A DNA stretch of 64,000 nt from Mesorhizobium sp. Root102. GTDB taxonomy: Bacteria > Pseudomonadota > Alphaproteobacteria > Rhizobiales > Rhizobiaceae. A model generated the notes under the pieces. That model searched no databases. It was not told the origin of the DNA and saw only the letters and a program-made list of their open reading frames with translations. The DNA is taken from NCBI RefSeq assembly GCF_001425625.1, contig NZ_LMCP01000001.1, positions 684,777-748,776 on the forward strand, read 5' to 3'. This document shows positions 53,197 to 63,011 of the stretch, one piece after another. The position numbers were made by a program, and so were the translations under genes. Each line of letters begins with the position of its first letter. Position 1 is the first letter of the stretch.

Positions 53197-53931
53197 CTAT
53201 CCGGCCCGAGCGGCGTTGCGCGCACGCATCTGTTCAAGAACGTGCCGGCCGGAACCCTCGACATGGCGGGAAATGAGTTCGCCTGCCTCGTCGGCATTTC
53301 CCGCCTTTATATGCGCGATGAGTTCGCGGTGCTCACGCATGATGGCGGCCCGCCGCGCGAGCGTGAAATTGAAACGCCGGCTAACGGCTCGCAGCACTTC
53401 GCGATGCTTCCACCAAAGCTCGGCGGCATGACGGTTATAATGGCGCTGGTACATCACGGTGTGGAAGGCGGTATCCAGTTCACTATGCCTGAATGTGTCG
53501 GCGAAGTTGTTCTCTTCGATCAGGCCCTGGATACGTTCGAGTTCGGCGATGTCCTCGCTGGTAGCCATATTCACAAACCATCGCGTTAGGGCTGGCTCGA
53601 TCAGAACACCGATCTCGTAGATATCCCGGACAAAATCCTGATCTATGGGTCGGACGCGCGCCCCACGGTTGGCGACAAAGGTGACAAAGCCCTCGCCGCG
53701 CAACAACTGCAGCGCCTCGCGCACGGGATTGGTCGAGGTGCCGTGACGCCGGGCGAGATCGGTGACCACAAGGCGCTCGTTGGCAGCGAGCCGTCCCTCA
53801 ATAATGTCTTCCCTGATCAGTTCATAAAGCGAGGCGCCCTCGCTGGAGGCACCGATAGGGTCAATCCCCAAGGGTGGCTCTGCTTTGAAATCGCTTGTTT
53901 CGGCCAACGCCGGCTCCCCAAGATTATACAC
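53197..53931 (-). CDS. GntR-family (FadR/FCD) regulator of the sugar-acid cluster
   Basis: A one-domain-plus-FCD transcription factor. The wHTH reads LYELIREDIIEGRLAANERL, VTDLARRHGTSTNPVREALQ and RLRGEGF-type ending, and the FCD ligand domain has IYEIGVLIEPALTRWFV, LDTAFHTVMYQRHYN and RREHRELIAHIKAGNADEAG, with the metal-binding Asp/His positions of that family. I prefer the GTG at 53931 (GGAGAA six bases upstream; 244 residues, normal length); ATG 54099 would add 56 residues without family similarity. The protein lies between two divergent operons and probably represses both in the absence of a sugar acid. Confidence 0.83.
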   Translation of the reverse strand: MYNLGEPALAETSDFKAEPPLGIDPIGASSEGASLYELIREDIIEGRLAANERLVVTDLARRHGTSTNPVREALQLLRGEGFVTFVANRGARVRPIDQDFVRDIYEIGVLIEPALTRWFVNMATSEDIAELERIQGLIEENNFADTFRHSELDTAFHTVMYQRHYNRHAAELWWKHREVLRAVSRRFNFTLARRAAIMREHRELIAHIKAGNADEAGELISRHVEGSGRHVLEQMRARNAARAG

Positions 53932-53952
53932 ATTTTCTCCGATATCATACAC
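53923..53952. promoter_or_regulatory. Candidate GntR operator: spaced direct repeat
   Basis: ATTATACAC (53923-53931) and ATCATACAC (53944-53952) repeat with a period of 21 bases, two helical turns. They overlap the preferred GTG start of the regulator and lie between the two divergent operons. A TTGACA (53984-53989) follows in the plus direction, a possible -35 for the transporter operon. Direct repeats are unusual for FadR-type dimers, so this assignment is tentative. Confidence 0.4.
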
Positions 53953-54120
53953 GGCATTCGCAGACAATGTACGATCTGGTGCGTTGACAGGCAATTCACG
54001 ATCTGAAAACGTACTAAGTGGTCGAACGGGTACATAGACCGAGAAGCATCCCCGCGGTCGACCAAACAAGGACCGCTTTGCCTCGGCCCGGAGCGGCATG
54101 GGAGAACCAGGAGGATACCT

Positions 54121-55599
54121 ATGACGAGGATTACGCTCGGCAGTGCGGTCCTGCGCGGCACTGTCGTCGGAGTTTTGACGGCCTCGCTGATGTCTACATC
54201 AGCGCTGGGTGCGCCGCCGGTCGACCTGAGCAAGTGGTCGCCGGAATATGTGCGCTCCATCGCGGGCACACAGGATTTCGACACGGCGGCCGATTGTGCC
54301 AAAGTCACCCCGCTCGACTACAAGGGGCGACTCACTTTCTGGTATCAGGGGGTGTTCGAGGGCGATCCCGACCTCCTGCGCCAATACTACAAGGATTTCT
54401 TCGAGACCTTCCGCAAGACCTATCCGAACATCCAGCTCGAGGATCAAGCCCTCACCTACAACGACCTTCTCGACAAGTTCCGCACGGCACTCTTGGGCAA
54501 TGCCGCGCCGATGGCTGTCCGGCTGCAAATCCTGGGCGGCACCGAGTTCGCCTCGAAGGGCTATCTGCAGCCGCTCAAGCCCGAGGATGTGGGCTATTCA
54601 ACCGAGGATTTCTGGCCCGGCGCCATGAAGGCCGTGACCTGGGAGGGTGTGACCTACGGCATTCCGACCAACAACGAGACGATGGCGTTCATCTGGAATG
54701 CCGACATCTTCAAGCGTGCGGGGCTCGATCCGGACAAGGCGCCGGCAACCTGGGACGACGTCGTCAAGTATTCCAAGCAGATCCACGACAAGCTCGGCAT
54801 TGCCGGCTACGGCCTCGTGGCTCGCAAGAATGCCGGCAACACGCCGTACCGCTTCATGCCGCAGCTATGGGCCTATGGCGGCGGCGTCTTCGACGAAGCC
54901 ACCGCGAACCCGACCTACGGCGAGGTCGAACTCGACAGCCCGCAGAGCAAGGCGGCGCTGCAGGCCTCGTACGACATGTATGTTCGCGACAAGTCGGTTC
55001 CGGTTTCGGCGCTCACCAACCAGCAGGCCGATAACCAGCCTCTGTTCGTCGCCGGCCAGCTCGGCATGATGATCTCGCACCCGTCCGACTACAACGTCAT
55101 GCTCGACCTGCAAAAGAAAGCGACGGGCACCGACAAGGACAAGGCGCAGACCGTTATCGACAACATGCGCTATGGCCTGATTCCGACCGGCCCCGACGGC
55201 AAGCGCGCGGTCGTGTTCGGCGGTTCGAACATCCACATCCTGAAGCCCGAATATGTCGAGGGCGGCAAGGTGGACGAGCCGGCTGCAAAGGCTATCATCT
55301 GCATGTGGTCCAGCCCGGAATGGTCGTTGAAGATGGCTTACGCCGGCTCGAACCCGGGCAACCTTAATGGCTTCAAGACCAAATGGATGAAGGAACGTCT
55401 GGACAACATCAAGTTCCTCGATGTCACGACATCGATGCTGCCATACGGCATCCCGTTCCCCGCGCTGCCGCAGTCCCCCGAGATCATGAACATCATTGTC
55501 CCGGACATGCTGCAGAATGCTCTGACCGGCGCGATGACGGTCGATCAGGCAGCGGACGACGCGGCCAAGAAGGTGAAAGACCTGATGGGCGGACTCTAG
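54121..55599 (+). CDS. ABC transporter substrate-binding protein (sugar or sugar-acid uptake)
   Basis: A 492-residue periplasmic binding protein, start at ATG 54121 with AGGAGG seven bases upstream. Signal peptide: TVVGVLTASLMSTSALGAPP (cleavage after about residue 31). The mature part is the SBP family 1 fold (ITFWYQGVFEG-like beta strand, VTWEGVTYGIPTNNETMAFI, NAGNTPYRFMPQLWAYGGGV), long for that family. It binds the solute and delivers it to the two permeases that follow. It is the first gene of the plus-strand operon and sits opposite the GntR gene. The solute is probably an aldonate or uronate because the neighbours degrade such acids. Confidence 0.85.
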   Translation: MTRITLGSAVLRGTVVGVLTASLMSTSALGAPPVDLSKWSPEYVRSIAGTQDFDTAADCAKVTPLDYKGRLTFWYQGVFEGDPDLLRQYYKDFFETFRKTYPNIQLEDQALTYNDLLDKFRTALLGNAAPMAVRLQILGGTEFASKGYLQPLKPEDVGYSTEDFWPGAMKAVTWEGVTYGIPTNNETMAFIWNADIFKRAGLDPDKAPATWDDVVKYSKQIHDKLGIAGYGLVARKNAGNTPYRFMPQLWAYGGGVFDEATANPTYGEVELDSPQSKAALQASYDMYVRDKSVPVSALTNQQADNQPLFVAGQLGMMISHPSDYNVMLDLQKKATGTDKDKAQTVIDNMRYGLIPTGPDGKRAVVFGGSNIHILKPEYVEGGKVDEPAAKAIICMWSSPEWSLKMAYAGSNPGNLNGFKTKWMKERLDNIKFLDVTTSMLPYGIPFPALPQSPEIMNIIVPDMLQNALTGAMTVDQAADDAAKKVKDLMGGL

Positions 55600-55676
55600 T
55601 CCGAGCCTGACCTGCGACCTGACCGGCTGCGCCGATCGTGCAGCCGGTTCGTTCCGAAGAACAAGGGCACGCCACA

Positions 55677-56636
55677 GTGACGATCGTGACCGGCAAGGCC
55701 GAGGTTCGCCGAAGATTGCAACCCGGCAGATCCGGGGTTCTGCGGAAGATATGGGAGCATCGCGCGGACTATGCGTACGTGCTCCCTGCGATCGCAGTGA
55801 TGCTCATCGTCATCGCCTATCCGATCTACTACACGATCGAGCTGTCGTTCTTCAAGACTCCGCCTGGCCTGCAGCTCCGCGACAAGAGCTTCATCGGCTT
55901 CGACAATTACACGGCCATCCTCACCAGCGAGGTGTTCTGGAAAGTCACCTGGAACACGCTGATCTGGACACTGGGTTCGACATTCATTTCCTTTGTCCTG
56001 GGGTTTGGCGCCGCGCTGGCGCTCCACCGCGACTTTATCGGCCGGGGTATCCTGCGCGCTATCCTGATCATCCCTTGGGTCATCAGCGCAGTTGCCGCTT
56101 CCTATATCTGGAAGTGGATCTATCATTCGGATTTCGGGATCATTGGCGCGGTATTGGTCGGCCTCGGATTGGCGGACCGACCACCGAACTTCATCGACAA
56201 TGTCAGCACGGTGCTGCCCTCGCTGATCGTCGTCAATATCTGGCGCGAGTTTCCGTTCGCCATGATCATGATGATGGCCGGCCTGCAGACCGTCCCCGAC
56301 CAGTTGCTGCGCGCCGCCGAAGTCGACGGGGCCAATGCATGGCAGCGCTTCTGGCACGTCACCTTCCCGCACTTGCGCAACGTCTCGACGGTGACCATCC
56401 TGCTGCTCGCAGTCGCCAACTTCAATTCGTTCATCATCCCCTGGATCATGACCGGCGGCGGGCCATCGAACGCTTCGCATATCTGGATCACGCACATTTA
56501 TGAGCTCGCCTTCGGCCGGCAGCGCTGGGGCGTCGCATCGGCCTATTCGGTGCTCCTGTTCCTCATGCTGATGGTGCTGGGGTACTTCTACGTCCGTGCG
56601 CTAGCCGGCAACGACCGGAAAGAGGGGAGCGCATGA
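55677..56636 (+). CDS. ABC transporter permease, MalF type
   Basis: An inner-membrane permease of about 319 residues with six hydrophobic segments and the EAA loop RAAEVDGANAWQRFWHVTFP. It forms half of the transport channel with the next protein. The GTG at 55677 has AAGGG nine bases upstream and starts closest to the family N-terminus; the open frame extends to GTG 55638. It follows the binding protein by 77 bases and overlaps the next permease by four bases (ATGA). Confidence 0.85.
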   Translation: MTIVTGKAEVRRRLQPGRSGVLRKIWEHRADYAYVLPAIAVMLIVIAYPIYYTIELSFFKTPPGLQLRDKSFIGFDNYTAILTSEVFWKVTWNTLIWTLGSTFISFVLGFGAALALHRDFIGRGILRAILIIPWVISAVAASYIWKWIYHSDFGIIGAVLVGLGLADRPPNFIDNVSTVLPSLIVVNIWREFPFAMIMMMAGLQTVPDQLLRAAEVDGANAWQRFWHVTFPHLRNVSTVTILLLAVANFNSFIIPWIMTGGGPSNASHIWITHIYELAFGRQRWGVASAYSVLLFLMLMVLGYFYVRALAGNDRKEGSA

Positions 56637-57523
56637 GCATGACTGTCGAGACAGCCCCTCGAGGCCAGACCCGTCGCAGCATGCGCGTCGACGGATGGCG
56701 GTGGGCGGGGCGCATCTTCCTCGTGTTCATGCTGCTTTACACCGCATTGCCGATGATCTGGATGCTGATCACCTCGATCAAGTCCGGGTTCGCGGCGATG
56801 CAATTCCCGCCGCAATGGTGGCCTGACCAGCCTACCCTTGCCAGCTACGAGAAGTTGCTCGATCCGCAAAACAGCGTCGGCCAGGACTTCCTCCGCTTCT
56901 TCTGGAACAGCCTTTTCGTGTCGACGGTCACGACAATCCTTTCGGTGATCGTAGCTGTTCCCGCCGCCTACGCGTTTTCGCGCTTCAGTTTCCCGGGCCG
57001 GAACTTCCTGTTCTTCGCCGTGCTGCTGCGTAACATGTTCCCGGCGGTGATCTTTCTCGTGCCGCTCTTCATCCTGATGCGCGCGATCGGGCTGGTGAAC
57101 ACGCATGGCTCGCTCATTCTCACCTATCTCACCTTCGGCCTGCCGCTGGCGATCTGGCTGCTCAAGGGCTTCTATGACAACATCCCGGTTCAGCTCGAGC
57201 AGGCGGCGCGCATCGATGGGGCAACGCGGTTCCAGGCCTTCATCCTGATCGTGATGCCGCTTTCGACGCCGGGGATCATCGCCACCGCGATCTATTCCTT
57301 CATCGGCGCATGGAACGAGTACATCTACGCCTACACCTTCCTTTCCAAAAACGACCAGTTGACCCTGCCGGTCGGCATCCAGCGTTTCTTCTCGGAAAAT
57401 ACGACGGACTTTCCGGGCCTGATGGCGGCCAGCTTTATGATGAGCGTACCCGTCGTGGTGCTGTTCCTTGTCCTGCAACGATACTTCGTACGCGCCCTTA
57501 CAGAAGGCGCGGTCAAGCACTAG
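56633..57523 (+). CDS. ABC transporter permease, MalG type
   Basis: A 296-residue permease with six membrane segments and the EAA loop [20 protein letters not shown]. The motif [10 protein letters not shown] after it is typical of MalG-like partners. It pairs with the upstream permease. Its ATG lies inside the end of that gene (ATGA overlap), and the ATPase gene follows after ten bases, so the operon is tightly organised. Confidence 0.86.
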   Translation: MSMTVETAPRGQTRRSMRVDGWRWAGRIFLVFMLLYTALPMIWMLITSIKSGFAAMQFPPQWWPDQPTLASYEKLLDPQNSVGQDFLRFFWNSLFVSTVTTILSVIVAVPAAYAFSRFSFPGRNFLFFAVLLRNMFPAVIFLVPLFILMRAIGLVNTHGSLILTYLTFGLPLAIWLLKGFYDNIPVQLEQAARIDGATRFQAFILIVMPLSTPGIIATAIYSFIGAWNEYIYAYTFLSKNDQLTLPVGIQRFFSENTTDFPGLMAASFMMSVPVVVLFLVLQRYFVRALTEGAVKH

Positions 57524-57533
57524 GGAGTTGCCG

Positions 57534-58631
57534 ATGGCCCACGTGGTCCTCAAAGATCTCGTCAAGACCTATGGCAGTTTCAAAGCTGTCAACGACGTCT
57601 CGCTGACGGTCAATGACGGCGAATTCGTTGCGCTCGTCGGCCCTTCAGGCTGCGGAAAGACAACCACGCTCAATCTCGTCGCGGGGCTGATCCCGATCAC
57701 ATCGGGCGACATCGTCATCGGGGACCGGGTGGTCAACGACCTCGACCCCAAGGACCGTGACATCGCGATGGTGTTCCAGAACTACGCTCTCTATCCGCAG
57801 AAATCGGTTTACAAGAATCTGGCGTTCCCGCTGCAGATGCGCAAACTGCCCAGGGACGAGATCGACAAGAAGGTCAGGGAAGCGGCGCGAGTGCTCGACA
57901 TGACGCAGCTGCTCGAGCGCAAGCCACGCGAACTTTCGGGCGGGCAACAGCAGCGCGTGGCCCTGGGCCGCGCTCTCGTTCGAGATCCGGCGGTATTCTT
58001 GATGGACGAACCGCTCTCCAATCTCGACGCAAAGCTGCGGGTGCAGATGCGGTCCGAAATCAAACGGTTCCATCAGGACCTCAAGGCGACCATCATCTAT
58101 GTGACGCACGACCAGCTCGAGGCCGTGACCATGGCGGACAGGATGGCCGTGATGAACGGCGGCTATCTGCAGCAATACGATTCGCCGGCGCAAGTTTTCG
58201 CCCATCCCGTCAACATGTTCGTCGCGAGCTTCATAGGCAGCCCGGCGATGAGCCTTATTCCGCTGGAGGCATCGACGGCAAACGGCTGCACCGTTCTGAC
58301 GAGCGCGGAAGGCTGGAGCCTCGAGCTGTCGCAACTCAACGCGCGCAAGGTCCAGAAAGCGACCACCCGGAAGGTCGTGCTCGGTGCGCGCCACTCGACG
58401 ATCAAGCTGCACAAGAGCGCGGTCACCGGTGCCATTCCGGCCAAGGCCTATACGGTGGAACCAACCGGAGATGTCACCTTCGTGCAGGCGTTCCTCTCCG
58501 GCGCCATCGTCAACATCAGCGTGTCCCCCAACATCGCCGTCAAACCTGATGAGCAGATCTGGCTCGAGTTCGACCAGGAGCGGATGCACCTGTTCGACGG
58601 CGAAACTGAAATGGCTCTGGAGGCCTCCTGA
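57534..58631 (+). CDS. ABC transporter ATPase, UgpC/MsmK type
   Basis: A 365-residue ATPase that powers the transporter. Walker [17 protein letters not shown] (near 37), signature [19 protein letters not shown], Walker [19 protein letters not shown] and the C-terminal TOBE-like regulatory domain ([13 protein letters not shown]...) of the MalK group are all intact. ATG 57534 has GGGAG seven bases upstream; a start at 57468 would run through the permease gene. MalK-like ATPases often take regulatory signals from enzyme IIA, but nothing shows that here. Confidence 0.9.
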   Translation: MAHVVLKDLVKTYGSFKAVNDVSLTVNDGEFVALVGPSGCGKTTTLNLVAGLIPITSGDIVIGDRVVNDLDPKDRDIAMVFQNYALYPQKSVYKNLAFPLQMRKLPRDEIDKKVREAARVLDMTQLLERKPRELSGGQQQRVALGRALVRDPAVFLMDEPLSNLDAKLRVQMRSEIKRFHQDLKATIIYVTHDQLEAVTMADRMAVMNGGYLQQYDSPAQVFAHPVNMFVASFIGSPAMSLIPLEASTANGCTVLTSAEGWSLELSQLNARKVQKATTRKVVLGARHSTIKLHKSAVTGAIPAKAYTVEPTGDVTFVQAFLSGAIVNISVSPNIAVKPDEQIWLEFDQERMHLFDGETEMALEAS

Positions 58632-58664
58632 AACAGGGTGGATGCGTTTGGAACGTGGACGCTA

Positions 58665-59828
58665 ATGACTACGAAGCTCAAGATTACCGATATCAAGCCC
58701 TATCCAGTATGGGTAGGAACGCGCAACCAGATGCTGGTCAAGGTCGAGACCGACCACGGCATCTTCGGCTGGGGCGAGAGCGGCTTGAGCGGCCGCGAGA
58801 GGGCCGTGGTCGGCGCGATCGAGCATTATCGCGAGTTTCTCATCGGCCGCGACCCCATGCAGATCGGGCGGATCTGGCAGGAGGTCTATCGCAGCCAGTA
58901 CTTCGAAGGCGGGCGGGTTCTGCAGGCGGCGATTTCCGCTATCGACATCGCCCTTCACGACATCAAGGGCAAGGCGCTGGGAGTGCCGGTCTACGAACTG
59001 CTGGGTGGAAAGCAGCGCGACCGCATCCCCACGTTCGCCTCGACCGGAGACGAGGCCGAGGGCGATGCCGCCATTGAACGCGCCCGCGAACTGTGCGCAC
59101 AGGGTTGGCAGGCGATCCGCTTCTTCCCCGTCGGGCAAAGCAGCAGGGACGTCTTCGAGCCGCGCGAGTCGATCGGCGCTACCGCGAGAATGCTAAACAG
59201 GGCGCGCGAGGCGCTCGGCGACGACGTCGTCCTCGGCATCGATTATCATCACCGACTATCGGTGGCAGAGGCGGCGAGCTTCTGCAACAAACTCCGCCGC
59301 GGCGTGCTCGATTTCCTCGAGGAGCCTATACGCGACGAGACACCGGAGGCCTACGAGTCCCTGCGTACGATGACTGAGATCCCCTTTGCCATCGGCGAGG
59401 AATTTGCCAGCAAGTGGCAGTTCCTGCCCTACATCGAGCGTGGCATTCATCAGTTCAACCGGCTCGATGTTTGCAATGTCGGCGGGCTCACCGAGGCGAT
59501 GAAAGTCGCTGGCTGGAGCGAGGCGCATTACGTGGACCTGATGCCGCACAATCCGCTTGGTCCAGTGTGCACGGCCGCGACCGTGCATCTCGCCTGCGCG
59601 GTACCCAACTTCGCGTGGCTCGAGACCAGGGAGCCCGAAAGAAAGCTGGGCTTTGACAATTCCGACTTCTTCCCCGTGCAACCACGGCTCGACGGCCCCG
59701 ATTATCCGGTGCGCGATCTGCCAGGGCTCGGCGTCGAGGTCAACGAAGCTGCGATCCAGGCGGAGAGCTTGCGTTTCTGGGAAGCGCCTCACCTGAGACG
59801 CCGCGACGGTTCCGTCACGAACTGGTAG
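58665..59828 (+). CDS. D-galactonate dehydratase-like enolase-superfamily protein (4)
   Basis: A 387-residue protein close to E. coli DgoD in layout: ITDIKPYPVWVGTRNQMLVK, GIFGWGESGLSGRERAVVGA, LGIDYHHRLSV, LDFLEEPIRDETPEAY, IGEEFASKWQF, MPHNPLGPVC and an ending in RRRDGSVTNW. The two catalytic histidines (YHH and PHN) match DgoD; the substrate-side lysine is Arg (AIRFFPVG). Reaction: D-galactonate, or a related aldonate, to 2-keto-3-deoxy-galactonate. ATG 58665 was preferred over GTG 58638. It follows the ATPase gene within the operon and may be the main enzyme for the imported acid. Confidence 0.82.
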   Translation: MTTKLKITDIKPYPVWVGTRNQMLVKVETDHGIFGWGESGLSGRERAVVGAIEHYREFLIGRDPMQIGRIWQEVYRSQYFEGGRVLQAAISAIDIALHDIKGKALGVPVYELLGGKQRDRIPTFASTGDEAEGDAAIERARELCAQGWQAIRFFPVGQSSRDVFEPRESIGATARMLNRAREALGDDVVLGIDYHHRLSVAEAASFCNKLRRGVLDFLEEPIRDETPEAYESLRTMTEIPFAIGEEFASKWQFLPYIERGIHQFNRLDVCNVGGLTEAMKVAGWSEAHYVDLMPHNPLGPVCTAATVHLACAVPNFAWLETREPERKLGFDNSDFFPVQPRLDGPDYPVRDLPGLGVEVNEAAIQAESLRFWEAPHLRRRDGSVTNW

Positions 59829-59847
59829 TTTCAACCGGAGTCCGATA

Positions 59848-60588
59848 ATGACGCATACACCCGACATCACGCGGCCGCCCAAAGATTTGATCGACGCGCT
59901 AAGAGAGATCGGCGCCGCGACGGTTGCCGGCACGCTTGGCCACATGGGCTTCCGCAATCCCCACATGGTCGGTCCGGTGGCGCAGAACCATGGGAAGTCG
60001 ATCGTCGGGCCGGCGCTGACGCTGCAGTTCTTGCCGCAGCGGCCGGACCTGTTCAGCGAGGGAGAATATGCCGATCCCGAGACGCAACTGCATCGGCACG
60101 TGCTGTATCACGCGCAGGAAGGCGATGTGGTCGTGGTGGACGCGCGCGGCGATATGAGTTCGGGCGTCTTCGGCGATATGATGTCGACGTATTTCAAGGG
60201 CAGAGGCGGCGCGGGCATCGTCATCGACGGGTGCATGCGCGACCGGCCCAATGTTGAAAAGCTCGACCTGCCCCTATGGCTGCGCGGCTGGACGCCCAAC
60301 TACCATGTGCAAACCAGCATCTATCCGAACGCGGTCAACGTTCCAATTGCCTGCGGCGGTGTAACGGTGGTCCCCGGTGACATTATCGTCGCCGACGACG
60401 ACGGGGTGGTGGTGCTTCCCGTCGCAATGGCCACGAAGGTCATCGAAGAATCGAAGAAGCATCACGATTGGGAGGAGTTCTCGCGAATGAAGCTCATGGA
60501 GGGCGCGCCGTTGCAGCGCTACTATCCGCTGCATGACGATGCCCGCGGGGAGTACGAGGCCTGGCGGCAAGCCAACCCCAAATCCTGA
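59848..60588 (+). CDS. RraA-like protein / putative 4-hydroxy-4-methyl-2-oxoglutarate aldolase
   Basis: A 246-residue protein of the RraA/dimethylmenaquinone methyltransferase-like family. The core reads GDVVVVDARGDMSSGVFGD, GGAGIVIDGCMRDRPN and GDIIVADDDGVVVLP, with the Asp-Arg-Asp metal and carboxylate-binding set (VIDG-x-x-RD). Members act as class II pyruvate aldolases, such as HMG/CHA aldolase, or as decarboxylases. Downstream of dehydratases it may cleave a 2-keto-3-deoxy acid product, so the operon could go from acid to pyruvate. No true KDPG-type aldolase is present. It ends the operon; the next 350 bases are non-coding. Confidence 0.8.
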   Translation: MTHTPDITRPPKDLIDALREIGAATVAGTLGHMGFRNPHMVGPVAQNHGKSIVGPALTLQFLPQRPDLFSEGEYADPETQLHRHVLYHAQEGDVVVVDARGDMSSGVFGDMMSTYFKGRGGAGIVIDGCMRDRPNVEKLDLPLWLRGWTPNYHVQTSIYPNAVNVPIACGGVTVVPGDIIVADDDGVVVLPVAMATKVIEESKKHHDWEEFSRMKLMEGAPLQRYYPLHDDARGEYEAWRQANPKS

Positions 60589-60944
60589 TAGACGGGACAT
60601 TGGTCGCGTCGTCTTATGCAACTGCTTGCTGAGCAGTGCCGAGGCCTTCTCGACATGTCGAATGCCGCTTGCGGGAGCGCGCTGTGCTCGGACTGGGCGT
60701 CGCGACCGCGAGTCCAGTGTTTCCACGACTGTGGAAGCTTTCCACGATTTGCTCGGTTTCAGCGACTATCGGTATCAATCGGTCGATTTCTTTCTGACGG
60801 CCGCCGACCGAGCCGTACCGGCAGTTCCCAAACAAAGACCGTCACGAGGCTGTCTACAACCAGGGTCCGTCGCGAGATTTACATCGGCTTCGTAGTTGAT
60901 ACAGCGGTACGCTCGAGACAGCGTCATCGGTTACCTGCTGCTCA
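60589..60944. other. Non-coding stretch after the sugar-acid operon
   Basis: No supported gene lies here. Overlapping small hairpins occur at about 60718-60750 (TTTCCACGACTGTGGAAGC followed by TTTCCAC), so several alternative folds are possible around GTGGAA. The stretch lies between the RraA-like gene and the convergent LysR gene and may terminate transcription. Confidence 0.35.
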
Positions 60945-61835
60945 TCAGTCGCGCGATACAGACAGCCCCGCGAGAAGCGGAGCGTACGCGGCGAGCCTGC
61001 GGGATATGAACTCGGTGAAGAGCCGCACGCGCTTCGTCTTGCGTGTCTCACCCTGCGTGAGAAGCCAGAGCGTTCCGTACATGTGCAGGTCGGTGCCCGG
61101 CACCCTCACCAGTAGGGGGTCGGCATCGCCGACGAAGCACGGCAGTGTCGTGATCCCGAGCCCTTGCCGTACGGCAACGATCTGCGCCTCGCCGTCCGTG
61201 GTCCTGAACGGAACCCCCGTGGTGCGAATCTCGCTGGCCCAATCCGGAATTCCATGAATGCTTATGACGATCCACCGGATGGGATCAGGCGCGCCCGCAC
61301 GCCCTGCGGCTAGTCGATCCCGGGACATGTAGACGCCGCCGAACAGGTCCGGTCCCTTCAGGCCGTGAAGATTGAGCGGCAGGGTTTTGCGGTCGTAGAC
61401 GACGCGGATCGCCACGTCGGCCTCTCGGTTGGTCAGATTTGCCAGCTCGCCGGACGACAAGATTTCCATCTCGATGTCCGGATGCAGAAGCGCGAAATCG
61501 GCGAAGTCCGGCATGAGCAGGTGTGTCGCAAGGGTCGGTGCCAGTGTCACCCGCAGAAGCCCGCGCACGCTCTGGTCGCGCCCGAAGACGCGCGTCTCCA
61601 GCTGGTGCGACGACGCTTCCATCTGGTTCGCGAGCTCAAGGACTTCCTCGCCTGCAGCCGTCAGGCGGTAGCCCGAAGGCAGCTTTTCGAACATGTGCGC
61701 GCCAAGACGTTCCTCGAGCTGGGCGATGCGTCGCAGCACGGTTGAATGATTCACCCCGAGGTGCGCGGCAGCAGCCCGCACCGAGCCTCCGCGTGCGACG
61801 GCAAGAAAGTAGCGAATGTCATCCCAGTCGATCAT
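60945..61835 (-). CDS. LysR-family transcriptional regulator
   Basis: A 296-residue regulator with an N-terminal wHTH: MIDWDDIRYFLAVARGGSVR, AAAAHLGVNHSTVLRRIAQLEERLG, then FEKLPSGYRLTAAGEEVL. The C-terminal co-inducer domain follows from about residue 90. ATG 61835 is preferred over a GTG 15 bases earlier. It is divergent from the SDR gene at 62127, the usual place for a LysR target. The 291-base gap should hold its operator; no clear T-N11-A motif was identified. The co-inducer is unknown. Confidence 0.87.
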   Translation of the reverse strand: MIDWDDIRYFLAVARGGSVRAAAAHLGVNHSTVLRRIAQLEERLGAHMFEKLPSGYRLTAAGEEVLELANQMEASSHQLETRVFGRDQSVRGLLRVTLAPTLATHLLMPDFADFALLHPDIEMEILSSGELANLTNREADVAIRVVYDRKTLPLNLHGLKGPDLFGGVYMSRDRLAAGRAGAPDPIRWIVISIHGIPDWASEIRTTGVPFRTTDGEAQIVAVRQGLGITTLPCFVGDADPLLVRVPGTDLHMYGTLWLLTQGETRKTKRVRLFTEFISRRLAAYAPLLAGLSVSRD

Positions 61836-62126
61836 GGTGCAATCTCGCACCGCGAGGTGCGCCTTCCAAAGCCCGTGTCCATCACATCGAACAACATCTC
61901 GTATGTGGGTGGCGCCGGGCGGTCATCATAGCCCATGCCGACAAGCACGGTCCAATTCCGAACGGCGGACGCCGATCGTCGCGGCTGGCGTCCGTCGTCC
62001 AGCCGGATCGATTTTGCACCACCGATGTGCGCATTTCCGCACTCAAAGCCTGACCCCGGCAGACTTATTTCCTGGCTCTCGGGGTTCTTCCCGAACGACC
62101 AAAGGCAGAGCCTGAAGGGAAAAGTC

Positions 62127-62861
62127 ATGGGAAAGCTAGACGGTAAGGTTGCAGTCATCACGGGTGGATCGAGCGGCATGGCGCTGGAGAGCGCCAGGCG
62201 GTTCGTTGAAGAAGGCGCCTATGTTTTCATCACGGGCCGGAGACAGGAGGCACTGGACGAGGCCGTCAAGCTGATCGGCCGGAACGTAACCGGCGTTCGC
62301 GGCGACGCGTCCAATCTCGACGACCTCGACCGCCTGTTCGATACAGTCAAGCGGGAAAAGGGCAAGATCGACATCCTGTACGCGAGCGCTGGCACGGGCG
62401 AAGCCGTCCCACTGGGCGAGATTACCGAGCAGCACTTCGATGCGGCCTTCAACCTGAATGCGCGCGGCACGCTGTTTACGGTACAGAAGGCGTTGCCGCT
62501 GTTCAACGATGGCGGATCGATCTTCATGACCGGGTCAGTCGCTTCGATCAAAGGTTTTCCAGGTTACAGCGTGTATGCGGCGAGCAAGGCGACGTTGCTC
62601 GCATTCGCACGCGGGTGGCTCAACGAACTCAAGGGCAGGAATATCCGGGTGAACGTGCTGCACCCAGGGCCGATCGCCACACCGATGCAGGACCAAGTTC
62701 TCACAGAGGAGGCGAAGCAGATGTTCGAATCCCTGATCCCGCGGGGAAAGATGGGGCGTCCTGAAGAAATTGCGGCGGTCGCGCTGTTTCTTGCTTCAGA
62801 CGATTCGAGTTTCGTGAATGGGGTGGAGTTGTCTGTCGACGGCGGCTTCTCGGCCATCTGA
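62127..62861 (+). CDS. Short-chain dehydrogenase/reductase (SDR)
   Basis: A 244-residue NAD(P)-dependent oxidoreductase. The cofactor motif reads AVITGGSSGMALESARRF (an unusual GSSGMA in place of the GxxxGxG ending), the active site includes SIFMTGSVASI and the YSVYAASKA block with Tyr and Lys, and it ends LSVDGGFSAI. ATG 62127 has AAGGGA upstream and gives the family's usual length; the open frame extends to 61935 without similarity. It is divergent from the LysR gene and is followed by an F420-reductase-like gene; together they form a small redox module. The substrate is unknown. Confidence 0.87.
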   Translation: MGKLDGKVAVITGGSSGMALESARRFVEEGAYVFITGRRQEALDEAVKLIGRNVTGVRGDASNLDDLDRLFDTVKREKGKIDILYASAGTGEAVPLGEITEQHFDAAFNLNARGTLFTVQKALPLFNDGGSIFMTGSVASIKGFPGYSVYAASKATLLAFARGWLNELKGRNIRVNVLHPGPIATPMQDQVLTEEAKQMFESLIPRGKMGRPEEIAAVALFLASDDSSFVNGVELSVDGGFSAI

Positions 62862-63011
62862 AATCGCGCCGGGTCGCGGGAAGCGGCTGACCGGCGGGAA
62901 CTATCATGTCCATGGTGGAACGACCACGCAAAGGTCGCCACACAGCGGAACGGATAACCCAGCGCCGTTGAAGGCTGGGCAAACAAAACCAACACGGATC
63001 GGAGAAGCATT

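Noticed and set aside
55596..56495. 299-codon minus-strand frame opposite the MalF-type permease
   Set aside because: Antisense shadow of a gene with EAA loop and six membrane segments; no motif on this strand.
60614..60835. Small minus-strand protein between the RraA-like and LysR genes
   Set aside because: No recognisable motif or ribosome site, and it overlaps hairpin sequence.
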